From CAG-390 sp045544735 (lineage in GTDB: Bacteria > Bacillota > Clostridia > Oscillospirales > CAG-272), in the NCBI GenBank assembly GCA_045544735.1, contig JAZPZM010000090.1, forward strand, positions 1 to 25,960: a stretch of DNA of 25,960 nt, in the 5' to 3' direction. A program made the position numbers and the translations under genes. Every line of letters begins with the position of its first letter. The stretch's first letter is position 1. Shown piece by piece: positions 15,036 to 22,547 of this stretch. Below the pieces are notes generated by a model. The model worked only from the letters and a program-made list of their open reading frames with translations, searched no databases and was not told where the DNA came from.

Positions 15036-16963
15036 TGAATAAAAATGCAAAAAAGGGCGGTCGTCCGCCCATGGATTTCGGCGTTCTCAAAAGAGTGCTT
15101 AAATTGCTCTTTTCCTACTATCCCGCGCTTGCTCCGCTGACGGTATTCTGTATTCTTTTTTCCGCAGTAACCTCCGCTATCCCCTCGCTATTTTTACAGC
15201 AGGTGATAAACGCTATCGAGAAATATCAGCTCACCAAGGATTGGGCGACGGCATCGGGCGAGGTCATTCCGAAGGTCATATTGCTTGCGAGCTTCTACGT
15301 GCTTTCGATGATATCCATCACGGTCTATACACAGCTTATGGCGTATATGACGCAGGGCTTCCTTTGCAAGATGCGCCGCAGTATGTTCGACACGATGCAA
15401 AGCCTGCCCATAAGCTATTTTGACCGCAACAAGCACGGCGATATAATGAGCTATTATACGAACGATATCGACACTCTGCGTCAGCTCGTGTCGCAGGCGT
15501 TCCCCTCGCTCATTCAGTCAACGGCTATCCTTACCACCGTATTTTTCATAATGCTTTACAACAGCATCTGGATGACGCTCGTGCTTCTTTGCGGCGTAGT
15601 TGCTATGGTGTTCGTTGTAAAAAAGGTCGGCGGCGGCTCGGCTAAATACTTTATCCGTCAACAGCAGGCGATGGGTAGGGCAGAGGGCTTTGCCCAAGAG
15701 ATGATGAACGGTCAGAAGGTCATCAAGTCCTTCTGCCACGAAAAGGAAGCCATCGAGGATTTTGACAAGATAAACGGTGCGCTGTGCGAGGACAGCACGC
15801 GCGCCCACGCATACGCCAACTGTATGGGACCCATCATCGGCAATATCGGCAATATCCTTTACGCGATAATGGCAACGGTCGGCGGACTTTTCCTGATATC
15901 GGGCGTGTATAACCTCTCGCTTCGCGGAATATTCACGGGTCAGGCGGTGTTTACGCTCGGCATAGTAGTGCCCTTCCTTAATATGACCAAGCAGTTTACG
16001 GGCAACGTAAACACGCTCTCCCAGCAGATGAACTCCATCGTTATGGGTATCGCGGGCGCAAGGCGTATATTTGACCTTATGGACCAAGCTCCCGAGGATG
16101 ACGAGGGCTACGTTACGCTCGTTAACGCCGAGGTCGACGCAGAGGGCAATATCACCGAGACCGACAAGCGCACGGGCAAGTGGGCTTGGAAGCATCCGCA
16201 CGGCGACGGAAGCCTGACGTACACGCTCCTTCGCGGTGACGTGCGGCTTACCGAGGTGGATTTTGCCTACGTTGAGGGCAAAACCGTGCTTCACGACGTC
16301 AGCGTTTACGCAGAGCCCGGACAGAAGGTGGCGTTCGTCGGCGCGACGGGCGCGGGCAAGACCACGATAACTAATCTGATAAACCGCTTTTACGATATTG
16401 CCGACGGCAAGATACGCTACGACGGCATCAACGTAAATAAGATAAAGAAGGCAGACCTGCGCCGCTCGCTCGGCATAGTTTTGCAGGAGACCAATCTCTT
16501 TACGGGAACGGTAATGGACAATATCCGCTACGGCAGGCTTGACGCTACGGACGAGGAATGTATCGCCGCGGCACGCCTTGCGGGTGCGGACGATTTCATC
16601 ACCCGACTCCCAGGCGGCTACGACACGGAGCTTGCAAACAATGGTGCAAATCTTTCGCAGGGACAGCGCCAGCTCATCGCCATCGCGCGCGCCGCGGTTG
16701 CCGACCCGCCCGTTATGATACTTGACGAGGCAACGTCCTCGATCGACACGCGCACCGAGGCTATCGTTCAGCGCGGAATGGATAAGCTGATGGAGGGCAG
16801 GACCGTGTTCGTTATCGCGCACCGTCTGTCCACCGTGCGTAATTCCGACGTTATAATGGTGCTTGACCACGGCAGGATAATCGAGCGCGGCAACCACGAA
16901 AAGCTCATTGCCGAGCGCGGAACTTACTATAAGCTCTACACGGGCGCATTCGAGCTTGAATAA
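15035..16963 (+). CDS. ABC exporter half-transporter, consensus-site subunit
   Basis: The roughly 642-residue product has a short Lys/Gly/Pro-rich N-terminus, a six-helix exporter domain and an ATPase domain. Walker A is GATGAGKTT (near 437-445), the signature deviates (LSQGQ, near 540), and Walker B is MILDEATSS with the catalytic Glu. An insertion of about 40 residues before the ATPase domain contains KRTGKWAWKHPHGDG, which I have seen in related clostridial exporters. I chose the ATG at 15035, which overlaps the upstream TGA and lies 7 bases after a GGAGG; a GTG at 15032 is possible. It forms a heterodimer with the preceding gene's product in the cytoplasmic membrane. A strong terminator follows the stop codon within 10 bases. 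Confidence 0.92.
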   Translation: MNKNAKKGGRPPMDFGVLKRVLKLLFSYYPALAPLTVFCILFSAVTSAIPSLFLQQVINAIEKYQLTKDWATASGEVIPKVILLASFYVLSMISITVYTQLMAYMTQGFLCKMRRSMFDTMQSLPISYFDRNKHGDIMSYYTNDIDTLRQLVSQAFPSLIQSTAILTTVFFIMLYNSIWMTLVLLCGVVAMVFVVKKVGGGSAKYFIRQQQAMGRAEGFAQEMMNGQKVIKSFCHEKEAIEDFDKINGALCEDSTRAHAYANCMGPIIGNIGNILYAIMATVGGLFLISGVYNLSLRGIFTGQAVFTLGIVVPFLNMTKQFTGNVNTLSQQMNSIVMGIAGARRIFDLMDQAPEDDEGYVTLVNAEVDAEGNITETDKRTGKWAWKHPHGDGSLTYTLLRGDVRLTEVDFAYVEGKTVLHDVSVYAEPGQKVAFVGATGAGKTTITNLINRFYDIADGKIRYDGINVNKIKKADLRRSLGIVLQETNLFTGTVMDNIRYGRLDATDEECIAAARLAGADDFITRLPGGYDTELANNGANLSQGQRQLIAIARAAVADPPVMILDEATSSIDTRTEAIVQRGMDKLMEGRTVFVIAHRLSTVRNSDVIMVLDHGRIIERGNHEKLIAERGTYYKLYTGAFELE

Positions 16964-16970
16964 AATATTT

Positions 16971-17003
16971 CGGCGTACTTGCATGAGAGTACGCCGATTT
17001 TTT
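16971..17003 (+). terminator. Rho-independent terminator of the second ABC operon
   Basis: A 9-bp perfect stem (16971-16979 with 16988-16996) is followed by A and six T residues, 7 bases past the stop codon. Confidence 0.9.
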
Positions 17004-17063
17004 ACAATAAAAGCTCTTAAACTGCATCTTGGTATTGTAATTTTGCAAGAAAGGAAAAGTCGC

Positions 17064-17092
17064 TTGATTTTTCATTCAGAGCCTTGTATAAT
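17064..17092 (+). promoter_or_regulatory. Sigma-A promoter of the LytTR-DUF3021 operon
   Basis: TTGATT (17064-17069) and TATAAT (17087-17092) are 17 bases apart. The expected start is near 17099, which leaves a leader of about 25 bases and rules out the in-frame ATG at 17091 as the translation start. Confidence 0.8.
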
Positions 17093-17108
17093 GAAGCTAC
17101 AGCAGAGG

Positions 17109-17115
17109 AAAGGAG
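17109..17115 (+). promoter_or_regulatory. Shine-Dalgarno AAAGGAG deciding a TTG start
   Basis: AAAGGAG lies 8 bases before the TTG at 17124 and inside the longer open frame, so it sets the true start of the LytTR gene. Confidence 0.7.
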
Positions 17116-17123
17116 AGATTTTC

Positions 17124-17561
17124 TTGAAGGTTACGATTATTGAAGACCCAAATATAAAGGAAACCGAAATATCTATCGTTTGCTCCAAAATGACAAGCGA
17201 GATACATGATATCGTTTCAAAGATATCAGCCGTTGGGTTGACTTTAACGGGGGAAAAAGAGGGAGAAACGTTTTTGATACCGATAAAAGAGATATTTTAT
17301 TTTGAATCGGTTGACGGTAATATATTTTTCTATACGGAAAACGAAACCTATGAAGCCACGGCGAAGCTTTATAAGATCGAAGAGGAATTGAAAAACTTGC
17401 AGTTTGCGCGAATATCCAAAACCGTTATCGCAAATTTAGACAAAATGTTGAGTATCAAAAAAACAGAAAACAGCCGTCTTGTGGCAACTCTTATAAATAA
17501 AGAAAAGCTTGTTGTTTCAAGACAGTACGTGCCGCAGATCAAGAAAAAATTGGGGGTGTGA
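17124..17561 (+). CDS. LytTR-domain transcriptional regulator
   Basis: The 145-residue product has a short N-terminal region (KVTIIEDPNIKETEISIVC) followed by a LytTR DNA-binding domain from about residue 48. Recognisable pieces are IPIKEIFYFES, FARISKTVIANL and VSRQYVPQIKKKLG. Proteins of this size, without a receiver domain, are typical of the LytTR-DUF3021 pairs of Firmicutes, where the membrane partner is thought to control the regulator. The start is TTG with AAAGGAG 8 bases upstream; the promoter position excludes the upstream ATG. The stop is separated by only 2 bases from the ATG of the membrane protein. The terminator at 16971-17003 isolates it from the ABC operon, so regulation of the exporter is possible but not shown. 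Confidence 0.88.
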   Translation: MKVTIIEDPNIKETEISIVCSKMTSEIHDIVSKISAVGLTLTGEKEGETFLIPIKEIFYFESVDGNIFFYTENETYEATAKLYKIEEELKNLQFARISKTVIANLDKMLSIKKTENSRLVATLINKEKLVVSRQYVPQIKKKLGV

Positions 17562-17563
17562 AT

Positions 17564-17986
17564 ATGTTTAGAAATTATTGGAGTTCTTTGGTGTACCAGA
17601 TGGGACTTGCAGCAATCATTTTCATAATATTCTCACTTGTTTTCCCAAAAAGCATTAGAATTGATCATCTTTATCATATGGTATATGTTATTATTCCTAC
17701 GCATTTATTTTCCTTTTTTACAATGCGGCTTAAACTCTTCTCCAAACGAATTTGGATAAGACGTGCAATCATCATAGCCTTTGACATATTTACCTTGTAT
17801 GCAGTTGGATATGCTGTCGGCACTCTTCGCTTTGAATTTGACAGTTTGACCGTCTACGGTATAGTATCATTGGGGGTTATTATTGCTATGGTCTTTGCAT
17901 TTTACGTTGCAGATAAGATTGAAGAACAGAATTTGAAATTGATCAATCAAAAGCTTGGTGAAAAAAACACAAGTAATATGGAATAA
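17564..17986 (+). CDS. DUF3021-like four-helix membrane protein
   Basis: The 140-residue product has four predicted membrane helices (about residues 11-27, 38-54, 68-88 and 96-116) and a charged, helical C-terminal tail rich in Glu, Lys and Asn. Its size, topology and position directly after a LytTR regulator match the DUF3021 family, whose members are thought to hold or modulate the paired regulator at the membrane. I chose the ATG at 17564 because GGGGG lies 7 bases upstream; a GTG at 17558 would overlap the LytTR stop. The family assignment rests on context and topology more than on motifs. Confidence 0.75.
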   Translation: MFRNYWSSLVYQMGLAAIIFIIFSLVFPKSIRIDHLYHMVYVIIPTHLFSFFTMRLKLFSKRIWIRRAIIIAFDIFTLYAVGYAVGTLRFEFDSLTVYGIVSLGVIIAMVFAFYVADKIEEQNLKLINQKLGEKNTSNME

Positions 17987-17992
17987 AAATTT

Positions 17993-18011
17993 GCCCCGCC
18001 TTGCGCGGGGC
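17993..18011 (+). terminator. Probable terminator of the LytTR-DUF3021 operon
   Basis: A GC-rich 7-bp stem (GCCCCGC with GCGGGGC, 5-base loop) starts 6 bases after the stop codon. Only a short, interrupted T-tract follows. Confidence 0.65.
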
Positions 18012-18070
18012 TTTGCTTGCTACTGTGCAAATAGTATGTGGAGGTATAATCACTTTCGGAGCACACGAAA

Positions 18071-18600
18071 AGCCTCCCTCCGAGAGGGAGCATTACATAT
18101 GCTAATAAATACATAGCCGTGTGCTTGGGCATTTTTCTTTCGCAAAGCAGTTAGTGCTAACATAGGGCGTCGTGTTTCTGCGGAGAAACGGGGTGATTCG
18201 CTCGCCATTACTCGAAGTAGCTCGTAATGGCTTCGGAATGACACTAAAAATTGCGCTGTTCCGTTTTCAATAGGAATGCTTTTTGCACCGCAAAAAGCTT
18301 CCTTAACATTTTGCGCAAGCAAAATATTTCACATTTCGCAAAGCGAAATATTTCACATTTGCCCAAAGGGCAAATATTTCACACGGCGAAGCCCTATTTC
18401 ACTGAAAACGCGAAGCTTTTTCTCTGCGTCATTCCGAAGTCGCGGCGCGTTGTTCCGCGACGCGACGAGCGAATCTCGCAAAAATTCCGCAGAATTTTTG
18501 CGCCCTATGTTTGCACCCGACTTTCCCTTTCGGACTTCCGCCGTGTGCCACGGCTACGATAAAAAGCGGCGGTCAACGTTAGGCTACCTCCGAGAGAACC
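18071..18600. repeat. Composite palindrome of about 530 bp, gene-free
   Basis: Boxes on the left pair as inverted repeats with boxes on the right at one constant coordinate sum (36670), so the element is symmetric about 18335. The pairs are 18114-18121 with 18549-18556, 18159-18169 with 18501-18511, 18196-18204 with 18466-18474, and 18231-18242 with 18428-18439. Between the boxes each arm has its own hairpins at mirrored positions but with different sequence: 18174-18189 against 18477-18502, and 18205-18230 against 18440-18465. A further hairpin (18074-18090) marks the left end. Open frames here lack ribosome binding sites and recognisable domains. It may be a non-autonomous mobile element or a structured RNA. 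The remaining bases of the 17987-18738 gap show only a terminator and the next gene's promoter region. Confidence 0.8.
18308..18402. repeat. Array of hairpins separated by ATTTCAC
   Basis: Four successive hairpins with different stems are each followed by ATTTCAC: 18308-18325 (7-bp stem, GCAA loop), 18333-18349 (7 bp, AAA loop), 18357-18375 (8 bp, AAA loop) and 18385-18393 (3 bp, GAA loop). The linkers are at 18326-18332, 18350-18356, 18376-18382 and 18396-18402. A related hairpin with a 9-bp stem precedes the run at 18278-18298. The array forms the core of the palindrome at 18071-18600. Confidence 0.85.
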
Positions 18601-18687
18601 TTTGCATTAAACTATTACTGTAAAAATTAAAGCGAAAATTGAACTGCGCTTGTAAAATACTTGGTGTAAAATTTGCAAAAAGCCGTG

Positions 18688-18693
18688 TATAAT
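18688..18693 (+). promoter_or_regulatory. Candidate -10 box for the XRE regulator
   Basis: TATAAT lies 45 bases before the ATG of the XRE gene. I see no good -35 box at 17 bases, so the promoter may be weak or activator-dependent. Confidence 0.4.
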
Positions 18694-18738
18694 TAAGGTA
18701 CAAAAGCGCTTTTGAATTACCAAAAAGGAGAAAAAGTA

Positions 18739-19794
18739 ATGTCTATCGGAACTACGATAAAAAGGCTTCGCCGCGAGAGGAATATCACGCAAGAACAGCT
18801 TGCCGAGCTGCTTGGCGTTTCTATAAACGCCGTTTCTCAATGGGAGTGCGACAAGACCGCCCCCGATATTTCAAACCTGCCGCTGCTTGCAAACGTTTTT
18901 GAAGTCAGCGCGGACGTGCTTCTTGAAATCGACATTTCAAAAAGCAAAAAGCAAGCCGAGATCAAAGAATTTACAGACAAGTACGCAGAGCTTCACAGCC
19001 AAGGAAATACCGCGGAGAGACTTGCGCTCGCTCGCGCCATGCAGAAAAAATATCCGAACGATGAAACAGTGCGTTATTACTTGATGCGAGTTTTGCAAAA
19101 CGGATACGCCAATGAAAGCTTTGACGAGATAGTTATGCTCGGCGAACAGCTTTTGGAATCTACAAATATGGAATATAAAACGGGCGCTATCCGTACTCTG
19201 TGCTTTACCTATCTGCATAAGGGCGATAGAAGCAAAGCCTTACAGTATGCGGATATGATGCCGCCTGCGGAGGACCTCTATTTGCACGTGCTTGAGGGGA
19301 ACGAGCTTGTCGAGCATTGTCAGAATTATTTTTGGAAGCTCTGCGACCGCGCGTATCTCTATATGAAAAATCTGCTTGACTCCGCCGAGGCGGGATACAC
19401 TCACGAGGAAAAGCACGCGATGTGGCGCTCTCTTTACGATATGCTCCACATAGTTTTTACAGACAGCGATTTCGGATTTTTCAATGACCGCTTGGCAAGG
19501 ATAAGCTTTTCTATGGCGCTTGAAAGCGGCAGGGCGGGAGAATTTGAAAGAGCGATAGCCGAGCTTGAAAGCGTGGTGCAGTACTGCGAAAAAGCCAATA
19601 ATTTCACAGAAATCGAGCATTCGTCCTTGCTCGTCAATAGGATAAAGATCGGGCAGAGGAACGTTTCAAGAAGCAGCGCGGAAACGCTCGCGCACTCTTA
19701 TTTGCGATATCTCAACAATAATTACGGCGTATTTGCTTCAATAAAGGACGATCACCGTTATACGGAGATCAAGCAACGCCTTGCAGCTCTTTGA
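18739..19794 (+). CDS. XRE-family regulator with C-terminal helical repeat domain
   Basis: The 351-residue product has an N-terminal helix-turn-helix of the Cro/C1 type (about residues 6-60: RERNITQEQLAELLGVSINAVSQWE). About 280 helical residues follow, with features of tetratricopeptide-like repeats (alternating hydrophobic positions, NTAERLALARAMQKKYPND). This architecture is common in Firmicutes regulators that sense a ligand or peptide through the repeat domain. AAAGGAG precedes the ATG at 18739; an earlier in-frame ATG has no such site. It is a single-gene unit: the palindromic element lies upstream and a bidirectional terminator lies downstream. No target can be named; the element upstream is not obviously an operator. 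Confidence 0.88.
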   Translation: MSIGTTIKRLRRERNITQEQLAELLGVSINAVSQWECDKTAPDISNLPLLANVFEVSADVLLEIDISKSKKQAEIKEFTDKYAELHSQGNTAERLALARAMQKKYPNDETVRYYLMRVLQNGYANESFDEIVMLGEQLLESTNMEYKTGAIRTLCFTYLHKGDRSKALQYADMMPPAEDLYLHVLEGNELVEHCQNYFWKLCDRAYLYMKNLLDSAEAGYTHEEKHAMWRSLYDMLHIVFTDSDFGFFNDRLARISFSMALESGRAGEFERAIAELESVVQYCEKANNFTEIEHSSLLVNRIKIGQRNVSRSSAETLAHSYLRYLNNNYGVFASIKDDHRYTEIKQRLAAL

Positions 19795-19813
19795 TCTGCG
19801 GGCATTTTAATCA

Positions 19814-19843
19814 AAAAAGCCTTCTCCGCGGAGAAGGCTTTTT
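19814..19843. terminator. Bidirectional Rho-independent terminator
   Basis: A perfect 30-base palindrome with an A-run on one side and a T-run on the other lies between the convergent XRE gene and the seven-gene operon. It ends 2 bases before the stop of the helicase-loader gene. Confidence 0.92.
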
Positions 19844-19845
19844 GC

Positions 19846-20817
19846 TTATTTTTTCGATATTTTTTGTTTTCTCACGTCCGTGCCCGAAAAGACGAGGGGG
19901 AGATATTCACCGAAAAGGCGGCTGGTTATTCTGTCCCAATATCTTTCGCCTATCTCATTCTGATTGAGATTGGTGCTTATAATGGTAGGATTGCCAAGGC
20001 TTATGCGGTTGTTTATCACGTTGTAAATACAGCTTACGGTGAACTGATTTGACACCTCGCTTCCGAGGTCGTCGATGATGAGCAGGTCGCAGTCGAAATA
20101 ACGCTCCGTGCCGTTGCCGCTCTCCGCGCCCGATGCGTTGCCGAAGCGCGCGCGCTCAAAGTCGGCAAGCATTCCGATAGCGCCCGTGTAAACTACGTCG
20201 TAGCCGCGGTCGATGACGGTCTTTGCGACCGCCGTGGAAAGATGCGTTTTGCCAAGTCCCGTACCGCCGAAAAGAATGAGGTTCGGGGAAACGGCGGGGT
20301 CAAAGCCCTGCGCGTAGGAGCGCATCGTTTCAAAAACGTAGCTCATATTCTGATACGTGCGGGGCGTGTCGCGGTAAAAATCAAGGTCAAAGTTGTCAAA
20401 GCGCTGTGTACCCATCAGCCTTGCGATGCCCGACGATTCGTAGCCCGCAAGTATCAGCTCGCGGCGCATACACTCGCACATTCTGCCGTCAACGTAGCCG
20501 CTGTCCTGACATTTTTCGCATTCGTAGCGTGGGTTGGTGTAGTCTGCGGGATAGCCGTTTGCCTCAAGAAGCTCGGCGCGGCGGCGCGAAAGCTCCTCCA
20601 CGTCGGCGCGTATCTCGTCCACCGTTTCGCCGCTTTTTTTCAGCGCAATCGCCATAAGGCGCGGTCCCGTTGCGGAGATGCGGCGGTCTATCTCACGAAG
20701 CTCGGGTATGCGTATCCACAGCTCGCTGCGGCGCATATCCGCCGCGTTTTCGGCAACGAGATGCTTCGTATTGTATTTTTCGCGTATCTTGACCGTATTG
20801 TCTTTGTTAAAAGCCAT
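19846..20817 (-). CDS. DnaC/DnaI-type replicative helicase loader
   Basis: The 323-residue product has a helical N-terminal part, a four-Cys zinc knuckle (YECEKCQDSGYVDGRMCEC, near 98-116) and an AAA+ ATPase core. The core shows Walker A GGTGLGKTH (near 183-191), Walker B LLIIDDLGSE and a sensor-I-like TIISTNL. This order is characteristic of DnaI/DnaC loaders, which deliver the replicative helicase onto DNA. The start lies 10 bases after the stop of the DnaD-like gene, whose family works in the same primosome step, which supports the assignment. It is the last gene of the operon. A cryptic phage-type loader is less likely given the housekeeping neighbours. Confidence 0.88.
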   Translation of the reverse strand: MAFNKDNTVKIREKYNTKHLVAENAADMRRSELWIRIPELREIDRRISATGPRLMAIALKKSGETVDEIRADVEELSRRRAELLEANGYPADYTNPRYECEKCQDSGYVDGRMCECMRRELILAGYESSGIARLMGTQRFDNFDLDFYRDTPRTYQNMSYVFETMRSYAQGFDPAVSPNLILFGGTGLGKTHLSTAVAKTVIDRGYDVVYTGAIGMLADFERARFGNASGAESGNGTERYFDCDLLIIDDLGSEVSNQFTVSCIYNVINNRISLGNPTIISTNLNQNEIGERYWDRITSRLFGEYLPLVFSGTDVRKQKISKK

Positions 20818-20827
20818 AGATATCTCC

Positions 20828-21838
20828 TTATTTGCGCTTTTTTGCGGTTGCGTTACCCGCGGCGGGCAGGTCGGGTGCTTGTGCGCCCTCGTAGCTTCTG
20901 TTCAGCGCCGCGGCAAAGAAATCCTCGGAGTCAAAGCTCTTGCCCATCTTCGCCGTTTCCTCAGCCGCCTTTGCCGCTTCGGCAAGGTGCGCGTCGATCT
21001 CCTCTGCGGTCTTGAGTCCCGCGTCGTACCAATTTTGCAGTATGGCGTTTGCGTACGAGAGGGACGGCTCTTTTATCTTGTCAACGGTTATGTCGTAGGC
21101 GCGCTTTATTATATCGATACCGTAGCCGAATTTTGCCGTCCACGGCTCGATTATCTTCTTTTCCTTTGCGGAAAGGGCGCGGTCGAGATTTATTCCGAAC
21201 AGCTTGCGTATTTGGGTCTCTATTGCGTACGCCGCCTCTGCGGTGCGGAAATGATCGTCAAGCGTATGTACGTCGATGATGCCCTTGTCGAAAAGCGCGA
21301 GCGCGGTGGTTTCGACGTAGCGCAGCGAAGTTTTGCCTATGCGGCTGCAATGCGCGCAAAGGCACAGCACGTACTCGCTGTCAAGTCCGAGATAGTCCAT
21401 AAGCGACAAAAGGCGTGCCGTTTCGGAGGTGCGAAGCATCTTGCCAAGCAAGCGCTGGCACTCGTCTATCATCGTTGAAACGTCGGCGTTGCCCTCGATT
21501 AGCTCACTTATCTCGTCCATCGTGTATACGGGCGGCTCGCCGCCGTACGCCTTCGTCTTTTTGACGGGATTTTTTGGGGGCTCGGCGGGCTTTTCCTCGC
21601 CTTGTGCGCCGATTATCTGCGCTCCCTGCCAGAACGCGAGGGCGGCGTTTACCTGCTCCTCGGTGCAGGCGGCGGCATCGGCAAGCTCGGCGGCAGTTGC
21701 GTCGGGCGCGTCAAGCAACGCCATAAGAACGAGAATGTCTCGCTTTGACGCATCCTTGAAGCGTGCGACGGCGGCGGCAGGCACGACCGTAACGCCCGTG
21801 CCGTAATTTATGCTCAGGTTTTTATTTTCAGCTTTCAC
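20828..21838 (-). CDS. DnaD-domain primosomal protein
   Basis: The 336-residue product has an N-terminal winged-helix-like region (about residues 28-80), a Pro/Lys linker, and two helical domains of the DnaD/DnaB_2 type (about 105-170 and 200-275). The C-terminal YANAILQNW matches the conserved YxxxI...W segment of these domains. A charged, Ala-rich tail ends in KKRK. In Firmicutes such proteins help load the replicative helicase. Its start codon lies inside the end of rex (11-base overlap) and the loader follows at 10 bases, so the three are translated from one message. Confidence 0.85.
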   Translation of the reverse strand: MKAENKNLSINYGTGVTVVPAAAVARFKDASKRDILVLMALLDAPDATAAELADAAACTEEQVNAALAFWQGAQIIGAQGEEKPAEPPKNPVKKTKAYGGEPPVYTMDEISELIEGNADVSTMIDECQRLLGKMLRTSETARLLSLMDYLGLDSEYVLCLCAHCSRIGKTSLRYVETTALALFDKGIIDVHTLDDHFRTAEAAYAIETQIRKLFGINLDRALSAKEKKIIEPWTAKFGYGIDIIKRAYDITVDKIKEPSLSYANAILQNWYDAGLKTAEEIDAHLAEAAKAAEETAKMGKSFDSEDFFAAALNRSYEGAQAPDLPAAGNATAKKRK

Positions 21839-22520
21839 TTTCGTCCTCGTTGCTTTCAGTAGTGCCGTTTGCGGCGTCTCTCATACGGAAGCACAGCGTC
21901 ATAAGCGAGTCTCCGAGGTGGACGTTTTCCACGATTGCCTGATTTTTCAGCTCCTCGGGCTCACAGCTCGTAAAGTTCCATATGCCCTTGACTCCCGCGT
22001 CGATAAGGCTTTTCATAGCCGCCTCGGCGTGTTGCTTCGGAAGCGTCAGTACTCCTATGTGAACGTCGCGCTCCTTGCAGAATTTTGCAAGCGAGGAGGT
22101 GTGAAGGACGGGAATGCCCGATATATTCGAGCCGACGAGACTCCATTCCACGTCGAACATTGCAACGGGCTTTACGCCGCGGCGTGCGAACATGGGCGAG
22201 CGCACAAGCGCACGTCCGAGGTTGCCCGCGCCGATGATAACGGCGTTGTAGGACTCGTTTACTCCGAGCAGGTCGCTTATTTCATTATAAAGATATTCCA
22301 CGTTGTAGCCGTAGCCCTGCTGACCGAAGTCGCCAAAGCAATTAAGGTCCTGACGTATCTGTGACGCGGTGACGTTCATCAGCGTTGCAAGCGTTGCGGA
22401 GCTTACCTTGGTTATCCCCTTGTCAAGAAGATCGCGCAGATATCTGTAATATCTCGGCAATCTTTTAATGGTCGCGGCGGAAACGTATTTTTCCTTATCT
22501 GTATTTTTCTGACCGTTCAT
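21828..22520 (-). CDS. rex: Redox-sensing transcriptional repressor Rex
   Basis: The 230-residue product has an N-terminal winged helix with the family segments ATIKRLPRYYRYL and VTASQIRQDLNCFGDFG. A Rossmann NAD(H)-binding domain follows with GAGNLG (Gly97-Gly102), MFDVEWSLVG and GIWNFT. Rex senses the NADH/NAD ratio and represses fermentation and respiration genes when NADH is low. A short acidic C-terminal extension goes beyond the usual end and overlaps the DnaD-like gene. It starts 27 bases after tsaD in the same operon. I found no Rex operator in the window, so its targets lie elsewhere. Confidence 0.94.
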   Translation of the reverse strand: MNGQKNTDKEKYVSAATIKRLPRYYRYLRDLLDKGITKVSSATLATLMNVTASQIRQDLNCFGDFGQQGYGYNVEYLYNEISDLLGVNESYNAVIIGAGNLGRALVRSPMFARRGVKPVAMFDVEWSLVGSNISGIPVLHTSSLAKFCKERDVHIGVLTLPKQHAEAAMKSLIDAGVKGIWNFTSCEPEELKNQAIVENVHLGDSLMTLCFRMRDAANGTTESNEDESES

Positions 22521-22547
22521 AATAATACTCCAATTTTTTGTATCAGA

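Noticed and set aside
13137..15050. A 637-codon minus-strand open frame opposite the first subunit of the second ABC pair
   Set aside because: Its translation is basic and His/Arg/Tyr-rich without domain signatures, while the plus strand encodes a complete ABC subunit with all motifs.
18308..18402. CRISPR-like array
   Set aside because: The constant part is only 7 bases, the variable parts are perfect hairpins, and no cas genes are present.
18326..18402. Rex operator half-sites (TTCAC) in the hairpin linkers
   Set aside because: A Rex operator needs an inverted pair with matching spacing; here all linkers point the same way and no complete TTGTGAA-type palindrome is seen.
18251..18623. Two overlapping plus-strand open frames of 103 and 115 codons inside the palindrome
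   Set aside because: They read through the hairpin array, lack ribosome binding sites and give Phe/Arg-rich sequence unlike any family.
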